From contig JANNDW010000229.1 of the NCBI GenBank assembly GCA_031378125.1, forward strand, positions 1-23,023: a stretch of 23,023 nucleotides of DNA, written 5' to 3'. How positions within the stretch are numbered: position 1 is the stretch's first letter; the number at the start of each line of letters is the position of its first letter. Positions 15,251-22,909 of the stretch are shown one piece after another. The translations under genes and the position numbers were made by a program. This stretch comes from LGRD01 sp031378125. GTDB lineage: Bacteria; Pseudomonadota; Gammaproteobacteria; Burkholderiales; Burkholderiaceae_C. The notes under the pieces were generated by a model, which saw only the letters and a list, made by a program, of their open reading frames with translations, ran no database searches and was not told the DNA's origin.

Positions 15251-15607
15251 TCAGAGTTCCACGATCGCCTTGAATCCGCCCCAGAACATGCGCATGCCGT
15301 CGAAGGGCATGGCCTTCGGGTCGGTGGGCAGGCGAGGGTCCTTCATGACCTTGGCGTTGACGCTGTCGCGGTGCTTGCGCGAACGGTAGACGACCCACGA
15401 GAACACCACGGTTTCGTCTGCCTTGAGCTTGACGCTCTGCGGGAACGAGGTGAGCTTGCCCGGCTTCACGTCGTCCGCGACACATTCGCAATAGTGCAAG
15501 GCTCCGTGTTCGATCCAGATCTTGCCGGCCTTGCGGGCCAGGCGGCGATACGCAGCGAGGTTCTTCTTCGGCACGGGCACGACGAAGCCGTCGACGTAGG
15601 TGGACAT
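15251..15607 (-). CDS. DUF1428 family protein
   Basis: The 118-residue protein matches DUF1428 along its full length: the opening YVDGFVVPVPKKNL, the ADDVKPGKLTSFPQSVKL centre, VFSWVVYRSRKHRD, and MPFDGMRMFWGGF near the end. The fold is a ferredoxin-like alpha/beta barrel of unknown function, related in style to YCII and other small dimeric proteins commonly encoded beside ECF sigma factors. A strong ribosome binding site, CAGGAGAG, supports the ATG at 15607. Remains of such a sigma factor lie directly downstream, so this gene appears to have outlived its regulator. It is likely expressed from its own promoter in the 241-bp region upstream. Confidence 0.92.
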   Translation of the reverse strand: MSTYVDGFVVPVPKKNLAAYRRLARKAGKIWIEHGALHYCECVADDVKPGKLTSFPQSVKLKADETVVFSWVVYRSRKHRDSVNAKVMKDPRLPTDPKAMPFDGMRMFWGGFKAIVEL

Positions 15608-15848
15608 GGCATCTCTCCTGGGTAAGTTGGGAAATTGATGAGGGCTCGGGCGCTACCGAGTTTCATCCACACGACGATCAACGCCTGCCCGGATCGACAA
15701 CATTCGCCCCGAGATCGGGGAAAACACCGATCCATCCGCAGCGGGTCCGGGACCCCGCGCGTGACGCTGATGCGCGGTCACCCGCGGACGGCGTCCGTCG
15801 GCCGCAAAACGCGACCGCCGTGGCCGGTGGGGCCGGCGGCCCGGGCTT

Positions 15849-17240
15849 TCAGCGCAGCGGCGCCAATCCCTCCAGCAGCGTTGGCAGCAGCTCCGAGACG
15901 GTCGGGTGGATGTGCACCCCCCGGTTGATCACGGTGTGCGGCTGGCGCGCCGTCATCACTTCGAGAATGGCGTGGATCACTTCGTCGCCATGCACACCGA
16001 GGATCGCCGCGCCGAGAATCTCGCGCGTGTCGGCGGCCACCGCGATCTTCATGAAGCCGGCGGTTTCGCCCATCTCGCGCGCCCGGCCCACACGCGTCAT
16101 CAGCATCTTGGCGGCCAGCGCGGGCCGGCCGGAGGCGCGAATTTGCGCATGCGTCATGCCCACACGCCCCAGCGGCGGGTCGACGAACAGCGCATACGCG
16201 GGGATGCGGTCGCTGAGCCTGCGCGCACCGCCGTCGAACAGGTTGGCGGCGACGATTTCGTAGTCGTTCCAGCTGGTGTGGGTGAAGGCGCCGCGGCCAT
16301 TGCAATCGCCCAGCGCATAGACGCCTTCAACGCTGCTCGACAGGTCTTCGCCCACGGTGATGTAGCCGCGCGCGTCGGTGTGGATGCCGGCCGCCTGCAG
16401 GCCCAGGTCGTGGGTGTTGGGCACACGGCCGATGGCCAGCAGGATGTGCGAGCCTTCGACCAGCGGCGGGCCCTCGCCACAGGCCACCCCGACCGCCACC
16501 CGGCCACCGCGGCGCTGCAGCGCGATGCAGCTGGCGTCCAGGCGGAATTCGATGCCCTCGGCGGTGAGAATGTCGCGGATGGCCATGGACACATCTTCGT
16601 CTTCGCGCCCGATCAGCCGCGGGCCGGCTTCGACCACGGTCACGCGGCTGCCGAAGCGGCGGTACATCTGCGCGAACTCCAGCCCGATGTAGCTGCCGCC
16701 GATCACGATCAGGTGCTCGGGCAGCTGGTCGATGTGCATGATGCGTTCGTTGTTGAGGAAGGGCACGTCGCCGACCCCCGGCATGTCCGGCACCGCGGCG
16801 CGCCCGCCCACGTTGATGAAGATGCGCGGCGCTTCGAGTTCACGCTCGCCCGCACCGTTGCTCACGCGCACGCGGCGCGGCGCCGTGAACTGTGCGTGCC
16901 CTTCGATCACGCTGACGTTGCGCGCACCGTCCAGCCATGCACGCACGCCGTCGCGCGACTGCTGCACGATGCCGTCCTTGCGCGCCTTGACACGCGCCAT
17001 GTCGACCCGCACCGGTGCGTCGATCAGCACGCCGTAGTCACCGGCACAGCGCGCCACATGCGCGGCGCGCGCGCTGGCCACCAAGGTCTTGGTCGGCACA
17101 CAGCCGTTGTTGACGCAGGTGCCGCCAAACAGGTGGCGCTCGACGATCGCCGTTTTCAGCCCCTGCTTGCCGCAGCGCACGGCAAGAGCGGGGCCGGCCT
17201 GGCCCGCGCCGATCACGATGGCATCGAATGTTTCGCTCAT
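15849..17240 (-). CDS. FAD-dependent pyridine nucleotide-disulfide oxidoreductase (mercuric reductase-like)
   Basis: The 463-residue protein is a class I flavoprotein disulfide reductase. In order: FAD-binding GAGQAG (11-16), the redox-active disulfide GGTCVNNGCVPTK with Cys42 and Cys47, NAD(P)-binding VIGGSYIGLEFA (about 175-186), the second FAD motif VYALGDCNGRGAFTHT, and the C-terminal dimer region with the catalytic His445-Glu450 pair (HPTVSE). The layout resembles mercuric reductase or lipoamide dehydrogenase paralogues. It lacks an N-terminal metal-binding domain and the C-terminal vicinal cysteines needed for mercury, so mercury reduction is unlikely; the substrate is unknown. AAGGAG before the ATG at 17240 fixes the start. 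It is divergent from the ROK kinase gene. Confidence 0.92.
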   Translation of the reverse strand: MSETFDAIVIGAGQAGPALAVRCGKQGLKTAIVERHLFGGTCVNNGCVPTKTLVASARAAHVARCAGDYGVLIDAPVRVDMARVKARKDGIVQQSRDGVRAWLDGARNVSVIEGHAQFTAPRRVRVSNGAGERELEAPRIFINVGGRAAVPDMPGVGDVPFLNNERIMHIDQLPEHLIVIGGSYIGLEFAQMYRRFGSRVTVVEAGPRLIGREDEDVSMAIRDILTAEGIEFRLDASCIALQRRGGRVAVGVACGEGPPLVEGSHILLAIGRVPNTHDLGLQAAGIHTDARGYITVGEDLSSSVEGVYALGDCNGRGAFTHTSWNDYEIVAANLFDGGARRLSDRIPAYALFVDPPLGRVGMTHAQIRASGRPALAAKMLMTRVGRAREMGETAGFMKIAVAADTREILGAAILGVHGDEVIHAILEVMTARQPHTVINRGVHIHPTVSELLPTLLEGLAPLR

Positions 17241-17522
17241 GTTCGCTCCTTCGGCTTCAGCATCGCAGGTGTCGCGCGACCCCCGGGGACCGGTGGTCTC
17301 GGTCGCGCCACCGCGCCCGCAACAGTAGCGCATTGGCGCGGACAGGGTGCGCTTGAATCGCCGCGGCACAGGTGCGCGCCGAGTTCGCCACGTTGGGCGC
17401 GTGGGCGCATGGGCGCGGCCATGGCCGGCGCTTGCCACAGAGCCTCAAGCGTGCACGCAGCGACCAAGACGCGGTTGGCATTGACTGGTACGCTCTGCGC
17501 AAGCGCCACTTCATCAGTACGA

Positions 17523-18478
17523 ATGCCGACTCAGAGCCCCACTCCACCCGCCATCGGCGTCGACTTCGGTGGCACCAAGATCGAAGCCATCGTGCTCGAC
17601 GCCGTGGGCCGCAGCCTGTGGCGCGAGCGCGTGCCGACGCCAGGCGACGACTACCCGGCCCGCCTGGCCGCTGCCGCTGCGCTGGTGGCCAAGGCAGAGG
17701 CCGACCTCGGCCTGCGCGGCTGCACGGTCGGTGTGGGGACACCGGGTGCGCTCACCGCGCAAGGCCTGTTGAAAAACTCCAACTCGGTGTGCCTGAACGG
17801 GCAGCCGCTGCAAGCCGACCTGGCGCGGGTGATGGGCCGGCCGGTGCGAATTGCCAACGATGCCAATTGCCTGGCGCTGTCGGAGGCCGCCGACGGCGCG
17901 GGCGCCGGGGCCGAGGTGGTGTTCGCGGCCATCCTGGGCACCGGCGTCGGGGCCGGTGTGGTGGTGCACGGCCGCGCACTCAACGGGCCGAACGGGCTGG
18001 GCGGTGAATGGGGGCACAACCCTTTGCCTTGGGCCGATGCGCACGATCTGCCCGCGCCGGCCTGCTACTGCGGCCAGCGCAGTTGCATCGAGACCTGGTT
18101 GAGTGGGCCGGGCATGGCGCGCGAGCATGCGGCCATCACGGGAACGGTGCTCAGTGCGCAAGCAATCGCGCAGTGCGCCGCCACCGGCCACCGGCCTGCG
18201 AGGCCACGATGCAGCGTTATGAATCGCGCCTGGCACGGGCGCTGGCGCACGTGATCAACCTGCTCGACCCGCAGGTCATCGTGCTCGGCGGCGGGCTGTC
18301 GAATCTGGATCGGCTGCTTGTCAACGTGCCGCTCCTGTGGCATCGCTTTGTGTTCAGCGGCGGCGTGAAGGACGAAGTTCGGACCCGCCTGGTGCGCAGC
18401 CTGCATGGCGACTCTTCCGGCGTGCGGGGCGCGGCCTGGTTGTGGCGTGACGCTGCTTCGGGCGCCGCACCGCGCTGA
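17523..18478 (+). pseudogene. ROK-family sugar kinase interrupted by a one-base frameshift
   Basis: The first frame (17523 to about 18190) gives the ATP-binding start GVDFGGTKIE (12-21), catalytic Asp113 in ANDANC, GTGVGAGVV, and the ROK zinc site His165 plus Cys181, Cys183 and Cys188 (CYCGQRSCIE). The reading then has to move to the next frame near 18189-18194 to continue ACEATMQRY, LARALAHVINLLDP and VIVLGGGLSN to the stop at 18478. Adding one base restores a protein of about 318 residues, close to E. coli Mak fructokinase size. The shift lies in two tandem CCACCGG units. Without repair the first frame ends early at 18254, losing the C-terminal lobe. It could be a true recent mutation or a base-calling error in a GC-rich run. 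Fructose or another hexose is the likely substrate of the intact form. Confidence 0.85.
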
Positions 18479-18618
18479 CCGGTCGGGGCGGGTTGCGCTT
18501 CAACCCGTCAAAACCGCAGCTCATCGCAAAGCGGTTTCGGCGCCCATGCGGCGCTCCTAGAGTTCATTCCAGCGCGAACACCACCGCGCTGTCCGAACCG
18601 AACCACCAGGAGCCCATC

Positions 18619-18870
18619 ATGATCGACCGCATCTTCATCGCCGCACTGAGCTTCTGCCTGCTCGCAGGGGGCACGCTGGCCATGCTGTCGGCGCTGTTCG
18701 AGGGCCGGCCCGCGGCTCGATCAGCCGAGCAGCAAGTCGTGCAACTGCCGGCCGTCGAAGTGCGCCTCGTGCAACTGCCGCGGGTCAAGGTGAGCGGCAA
18801 GCGCGTCGAGCCCGCCACGGCCGTGGCCCGGACCGACAACACCGAGCCCGCATCGCGCAACATGCAATAA
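18619..18870 (+). CDS. Small membrane-anchored protein with duplicated VQLP motif
   Basis: The 83-residue protein has an N-terminal hydrophobic segment (about 4-24) that could be a membrane anchor or uncleaved signal, then a polar exported tail. The tail contains two copies of a ten-residue unit, VVQLPAVEVR and LVQLPRVKVS, coded by 14 identical bases 30 apart (18737-18750 and 18767-18780). AGGAG at 18608-18612, six bases before the ATG at 18619, supports the start. Short proteins with a hydrophobic start and a valine-rich QLP/VxV segment recur in Burkholderiales but have no assigned role as far as I know. It follows the broken kinase gene by 140 bases and is convergent with the metalloprotease gene. 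Confidence 0.7.
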   Translation: MIDRIFIAALSFCLLAGGTLAMLSALFEGRPAARSAEQQVVQLPAVEVRLVQLPRVKVSGKRVEPATAVARTDNTEPASRNMQ

Positions 18871-18976
18871 AAGCGCCGCGCGCCCACGGCGATGTGGCCG
18901 CCTTGCTTGCTGGGATCGATGCCGCCAGGGCGGATGGCGTTTTCAACCAGCGGCGGTTGCCGGCTCCGGCCTCACA

Positions 18977-19055
18977 AGAAACAAGCGCCGGGCTGCCCCA
19001 AGTGTTTCTCACCCCCTCGGGGGGCGGACGACGTAGGTCGTCTGCCTGGGGGGCG
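18977..19055. repeat. Copy 1 of a 79-bp palindromic intergenic repeat
   Basis: This copy starts AGAAACAAGCGCCGGG and ends CTGGGGGGCG. Inside are CCCCCTCGGGGGG and a perfect hairpin, GACGAC-GTAG-GTCGTC (19027-19042). GCCCCA near the start can pair with TGGGG-GC at the end, giving a branched stem. It is nearly identical to the copy at 19062-19140, with a period of 85 bases. It lies between two convergent genes, where it could serve as a bidirectional terminator. The style resembles GC-rich intergenic repeats of Comamonadaceae. Confidence 0.85.
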
Positions 19056-19061
19056 TTCATG

Positions 19062-19140
19062 AGAAACAAACGCCGGGCCGCCCCAAGTGTTTCTCACCCC
19101 CTCCGGGGGGCGAACGACGCAGGTCGTCGGCCTGGGGGCG
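19062..19140. repeat. Copy 2 of the 79-bp palindromic intergenic repeat
   Basis: The second copy, in the same orientation as the first, ends four bases before the metalloprotease stop codon. Its inner hairpin is ACGAC-GCAG-GTCGT (19114-19127); differences from copy 1 are scattered single changes, mostly in loops or keeping G/C content, plus one C gained and one G lost in the homopolymer runs. Divergence between copies suggests an old duplication or two separate insertions rather than a recent slip. Confidence 0.85.
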
Positions 19141-19143
19141 CTC

Positions 19144-21990
19144 TCAGGCGCCAGCGCGCTGCAGCTTGGCCGACAGGGCTTGCGACAGCGTGTCGGCGCT
19201 GTCCTGCAAATGGGCCTTGGCCTCGGCGCTGAGGCCCGCGCGCCGCGACGCGGCGTTGACGCGGCCGAGCAGCACCTGCGCCTCGGCGCGCATCAGGCCA
19301 CGCGCATCGGCACGGGACAGCGCGCCCGGCCGCAGCAACAGCGCCGCCACCCGGTTGACGTGCTCGCGCTGCAGCTCGCGGCGCGGGGCGGTGATGTCGC
19401 CCTTGCCCGCCAGCTCACTCCACACCGAGCGGTCCAGGCGCTGGAACAGCTCGGACAGGCGCAGCGCATCCTTGGGGTCCTTGGTTTCACTGTCGAGCAG
19501 CCGGGTGGCGACCGCGTCGCTCATCAATTGCCCGAGCACGCCGCGTTGCAACTCCAGCACCTGCGCGGCCAACGAAAAGTCGGTCTGCCCGGCAGGCTCA
19601 CCGCGAAACACCGCGTCGGTGCGTTCCTGGAAATCCACCGCCAGCCGGCGCTGCAGTGCCGGCGACAACGTGAAGCTGTCGGCCGACAGGAAGCCGCTGG
19701 TCAACACGTCGAGCGCTTCACGTTGCTGGGCGGCGGGCACAGGCGTGAGCGGGTCGCGCCCGCTGCCCACGTGGTCGCGCAAGGTGCGAACGCCGCCGAC
19801 CTGGCGTGCCAGCATGCCGGCCGCACGGCCCATGTCGCGCAGCGCATAGAGCACCGAGCGGCGCAACACCGAGTAGTCGGCGTCTTGCTTCAGCGTGCGG
19901 GTTTCCTGCCGCTCCAGCAACTCGCGCGCGATGGCCACGCGCTTGCGGGCAAAGGCCAGCACGTCGGAGCCCAGATCGCCTTGCAAGGTCTCGGGGTCGA
20001 TGCCCAGCGAATTGTCTTCGTCGGTGCCGTAGGCCAGCAGCGGTTCGGCACTGCGCGCGGCGATGCGCGACAGCTCGGTGTCTTCCTGCTCGGCGGGAAT
20101 CGGCTTGTAGGCGTACTCGATGGCCCAGTAGTCGTACGGGCCCAGCGTGTTGTTGAACGGCACCCCCTGCGACTCGCGCGGCGCGCCAGGGGCGGCCAGG
20201 TTGATCGGCGCGTACTCCATCACCGAACCGGTCAGGCCGTTGGCGGCGGTGAACACCGGGTCATTCAGTTGCTGCTCGGTGTAGATGCGCGACGAGCGGA
20301 AGTTGTGGCGCAGCCCCAGCGTGTGGCCGACCTCGTGCATGGTCGTGTCCTTGAGGTAGTCGTAGACGAACTTCTCGGCCTCGGGGCTGGCCGGGTCGAG
20401 GTCGCCGCGCGCTTCCAGCACGTCCATGGCGTAGCTCAGTTGTTCGGCGGCCTGGTCGGCATGGCTGCACAGGGCCAGCGCGCGCGGCCCACGCAGGCTC
20501 TGCGCCGATGGGTCGTGCGCATCGTCGAGCGGCGCCACAGACCCCAGAATTTGCGAACGCAAGGCGCGGATGTTGCGCGAAGACAGGCTTTCCACGCCGA
20601 TGTCGGCGTCCAGAATTTCACCCGAGCGCGGGTCGACATGGCTGGGGCCGATGGCGCCGAACGTCGGGCTCGAATTGGTCATCCAGCGGATCGACGCGCG
20701 GCCGAAATCGAGCGTGTCGAAGTCGGCGTTGTCAGGCTGCACCTCGGCGCGCACCGCGTCTTTGAAACCGATCTTCTCGAACGCCTTGTTCCACTCCAGG
20801 ATGCCGGCGGTGATGGGGGCGCGGTACTTGTCCGGGATGCTGCGGTCGAGCCAGAACGTGATGGGCTTGACCGGCTCGGAAAGGGCTGCGGCCAGGTCTT
20901 TCTTTTCGAGCCGCCAGCGGTTCACGAAGCGCTGCCGCGGCGTGCGCGCCAGGTCGTCGGTAAAGTCGCTCAGGTTGCTGGTGAAGTAGCCCACGCGCGG
21001 GTCGGACTTGCGCCCGCGCATGGGCTGCTCGGGCAGCTTGGCCAGCGAGTAGTGCATGGTGATGAACAGGCTGCGCGGGTCGGGCAGCGAGCGCGGCACC
21101 GTGGGCACCGGCGCGCCGGGCGGGCCGCCCGGCTGCGGCAGCGCAATGGTGCCGGTGGCGTAGTGGTTCAGGGCCTCGATCACCACCAGGTCGGGTGTGG
21201 CGCGCACCGAGGTGATGGCCGAATTGCGCGTGTCCAGCGTGTAGCCCTGGCGGTATTGGCGCTGCAGGGCCATGCCGGTGCCCAGCATGTCTGACACGAA
21301 CAGCGGATTGGCCTCGATCAGCACCGACTTGCGCTCCGGGTGGGGCAGGCTCAGCACCGGCGTGCTGGCCAGCAGGCTGGGCGAAAAGCCGGCCTCGACG
21401 GCGCGGCCGGTGGGCGTGCCGGCCTTGGCCACGAACTCGGTGTTGCGCGCCAGCAGTTGCATCAGGTTGTGAATGCGGCGGAACTCGACCACCACCTCTT
21501 CGCCCATCAGCCCGCCGTAAAAACGGCTCTCGCCGAAGCCGGTCTTGTATTTGGGCGACAGGAAAAACGGCTGGTTCAGGTCGGTGGGTTTGAGCTCCAG
21601 CCAGACCTTGTCGTCCTTCTGCCACAGGGTGAACAGGCCGTCGATTTGCTTGGCCTCCTTGATGACTTCGGCGAAGGGCTTGAGCGGCCCGGGCGGTGCG
21701 GCAACGGGTGCCGCGCCGGGTGCGGCAGGCACGCCCGAGGCAGGAGTGGCTGGCGCAACCGCGGATGCACCGGACGCGACCGCGGCGGCCGCTGCCGGTT
21801 GCGGCTTCTGCGCGGCCGCGCCAGAAGTGGGCGCCGGCGCGGCCGCCGACACGCCGGCCAGCGCCGTCGTGCCGACCACGGCCACGCCAGCCGGAGCCAC
21901 CGTGGCACAACCGGTCAGCAAAGCCACCAGCAGCGGCACGGCCAGCAACGCCAATGAGGCAGGGAAACAAACGACCGGGTGTTGATTCAT
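19144..21990 (-). CDS. Zinc metalloprotease lipoprotein (DUF5117/DUF4953 type)
   Basis: The 948-residue protein has a lipoprotein signal peptide ending in LLTGC, then an Ala/Pro-rich linker (about 30-105), then an N-terminal DUF5117-like region and a metzincin-type catalytic domain. The zinc motif is HEVGHTLGLRH at 552-562 (three His ligands, catalytic Glu553), followed by a methionine in GSVMEYAPIN that suits the Met-turn. The C-terminal 250 residues are helical. Such large exported proteases occur in many proteobacteria and Bacteroidetes; their substrates are unknown. ATG at 21990 is chosen because it directly starts the signal peptide; the ribosome binding site is weak (GGAAAAG). It is convergent with the small membrane protein and ends beside the twin repeats. 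Confidence 0.92.
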   Translation of the reverse strand: MNQHPVVCFPASLALLAVPLLVALLTGCATVAPAGVAVVGTTALAGVSAAAPAPTSGAAAQKPQPAAAAAVASGASAVAPATPASGVPAAPGAAPVAAPPGPLKPFAEVIKEAKQIDGLFTLWQKDDKVWLELKPTDLNQPFFLSPKYKTGFGESRFYGGLMGEEVVVEFRRIHNLMQLLARNTEFVAKAGTPTGRAVEAGFSPSLLASTPVLSLPHPERKSVLIEANPLFVSDMLGTGMALQRQYRQGYTLDTRNSAITSVRATPDLVVIEALNHYATGTIALPQPGGPPGAPVPTVPRSLPDPRSLFITMHYSLAKLPEQPMRGRKSDPRVGYFTSNLSDFTDDLARTPRQRFVNRWRLEKKDLAAALSEPVKPITFWLDRSIPDKYRAPITAGILEWNKAFEKIGFKDAVRAEVQPDNADFDTLDFGRASIRWMTNSSPTFGAIGPSHVDPRSGEILDADIGVESLSSRNIRALRSQILGSVAPLDDAHDPSAQSLRGPRALALCSHADQAAEQLSYAMDVLEARGDLDPASPEAEKFVYDYLKDTTMHEVGHTLGLRHNFRSSRIYTEQQLNDPVFTAANGLTGSVMEYAPINLAAPGAPRESQGVPFNNTLGPYDYWAIEYAYKPIPAEQEDTELSRIAARSAEPLLAYGTDEDNSLGIDPETLQGDLGSDVLAFARKRVAIARELLERQETRTLKQDADYSVLRRSVLYALRDMGRAAGMLARQVGGVRTLRDHVGSGRDPLTPVPAAQQREALDVLTSGFLSADSFTLSPALQRRLAVDFQERTDAVFRGEPAGQTDFSLAAQVLELQRGVLGQLMSDAVATRLLDSETKDPKDALRLSELFQRLDRSVWSELAGKGDITAPRRELQREHVNRVAALLLRPGALSRADARGLMRAEAQVLLGRVNAASRRAGLSAEAKAHLQDSADTLSQALSAKLQRAGA

Positions 21991-22127
21991 GGCGGCGCTT
22001 TTCCAGAAGCAGGGCGAAATTCGGTGATTCGATTTTGCCGCAGTCGACCCGGGCGCCGGGGCGGGAATCTCCCCTCGCGGCGGTGTGGAACTTCTCGCGG
22101 GTGGCGTGATTTTCGGATCGATGGCGC

Positions 22128-22149
22128 GATCACCAGGCGCTGGCCCAGC
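22128..22149. repeat. Left copy of a 22-bp near-repeat flanking vapBC
   Basis: This stretch begins GATCACCAGG and matches 22928-22949 in 21 of 22 bases, in the same orientation, exactly 800 bases away. On the minus strand it reads LGQRLVI in the frame that follows the vapC stop. The right copy encodes the same residues at the C-terminus of HicB. Confidence 0.8.
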
Positions 22150-22175
22150 GGGTCGACGATCCGCCGGGCCCGGCC

Positions 22176-22553
22176 TCAGACCAACACAACCAGGTCGCTG
22201 TAGCGTGCAAGCACCGCGTCGGCCGTCACGAGCTTGAGGGGCTCGGCAACAGCCTGCGCGACCAGCAGCCGATCGAAGGGGTCGGTGTGGTGCATTGCCA
22301 ACCTGGCCACCGCGGCGGCGTGCGACGCCCGTACCGGCAACTCGATGAAGCCGCTCAGCTCGATGGCGGCGACAAGTTCGTCGGGGTCGGCTTCGATCTT
22401 GCCAAGACGCGCCTTGATGGCCACTTCCCACAGGGATGCCGCCGACACGTAGACCTCGTCGGCCGACTCGATAAGCCGGCGAGTCGCGGCCTTGAGCAAC
22501 GGGCTGCCAGCAACGGCCCACAGGAAGACGTGCGTGTCAAGCAAGAGCCGCAT
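22176..22553 (-). CDS. vapC: VapC-type PIN-domain toxin
   Basis: The 125-residue protein is a PIN-domain ribonuclease of the VapC family. The four acidic metal-binding positions are seen: Asp6 in LLLDTHVFLW, Glu43 in SAASLWEVAIK, Asp94 in TDPFDRLLVAQA, and Asp112 in TADAVLARY. The LDTHVFLW opening places it in the subgroup usually paired with Phd/YefM-type antitoxins. It would cleave tRNA or rRNA when unbound, halting growth. The ATG at 22553 overlaps the antitoxin stop by one base (TGATG), the usual coupled arrangement. Length and active-site residues are intact, so it should be functional. Confidence 0.95.
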   Translation of the reverse strand: MRLLLDTHVFLWAVAGSPLLKAATRRLIESADEVYVSAASLWEVAIKARLGKIEADPDELVAAIELSGFIELPVRASHAAAVARLAMHHTDPFDRLLVAQAVAEPLKLVTADAVLARYSDLVVLV

Positions 22554-22789
22554 CAGCGGCCTTCGAAGCCGGCCAGCACCTCGTCGGGCAACGGCGCGTT
22601 GAAGTCCGGCGATAGGCTCACCCGGCCCTTGAGAACGCCGAACTTGATGCGGCGCCGGGTGCCCGCCAACTGCGTGATGCGCACGAGCGGCTTGCCGTTG
22701 CGGCTGACCACCACGTCTTCCCCGGCCGCGGCTTTGTCGACCAGTTGGGAGAGGCGGGTCTTGGCTTCGTAGATGTTGACGGCGTCCAT
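22553..22789 (-). CDS. vapB: Phd/YefM-family antitoxin (VapB partner)
   Basis: The 78-residue antitoxin has the Phd/YefM N-terminal DNA-binding fold, visible as NIYEAKTRLSQLVDKAAAGEDVVVSRNGKPLVRI (quoted in parts: NIYEAKTRLSQLV at 5-17, then VVVSRNGKPLVRI). Its C-terminal tail, ending DEVLAGFEGR, would wrap the toxin. ATG at 22789 puts the family start (DAVNIYEAKT) at the N-terminus; an ATG at 22804 in the same frame is possible but less typical. It sits directly upstream of vapC with a one-base overlap. The pair probably represses its own promoter; an AGAC-CAA-GTCT dyad at 22818-22828 lies just upstream. Confidence 0.93.
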   Translation of the reverse strand: MDAVNIYEAKTRLSQLVDKAAAGEDVVVSRNGKPLVRITQLAGTRRRIKFGVLKGRVSLSPDFNAPLPDEVLAGFEGR

Positions 22790-22817
22790 GGGCGGGTTCC
22801 ACATGCAGGGTGAAAGT

Positions 22818-22833
22818 AGACCAAGTCTAGTCT
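22818..22833. promoter_or_regulatory. Operator-like dyad upstream of vapBC
   Basis: AGAC-CAA-GTCT (22818-22828) is a perfect 4+4 dyad followed by another AGTCT (22829-22833). It lies about 29 bases upstream of the antitoxin ATG, where Phd-type antitoxins bind to autoregulate. Short arms make this tentative. Confidence 0.3.
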
Positions 22834-22909
22834 GGCAATTCGAGCACTGCAAGCCTTGGCCCCGGCTCTCGATCCCGCCATACGAGGATGTGGCTGGCGA
22901 TGCCAGGAT

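Noticed and set aside
15707..15720. CCCCG-AGAT-CGGGG hairpin followed by AAAA as a terminator
   Set aside because: The A-run is on the plus strand, while both flanking genes are on minus, so no U-tract follows the hairpin in the transcript; the 5-bp stem is short.
15849..17240. Flavoprotein as a true mercuric reductase (merA)
   Set aside because: It lacks the C-terminal cysteine pair and the N-terminal metal-binding domain, and no other mer gene is near.
15906..17522. A long plus-strand frame leading into the ROK kinase
   Set aside because: It is antisense to the flavoprotein gene; the true kinase start at 17523 directly precedes the ATP-binding motif, so this is not a fusion.
18181..18194. 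CCACCGG doublet as a proven phase-variation tract
   Set aside because: Only two units are present; the frameshift is as well explained by loss of one C, so switching is left as a hypothesis.
19087..21294. A 735-codon open frame on the plus strand
   Set aside because: It is antisense to the metalloprotease gene; its composition (Arg, Gly, His, Gln-rich) reflects G/C third-position bias and it shows no family motif.
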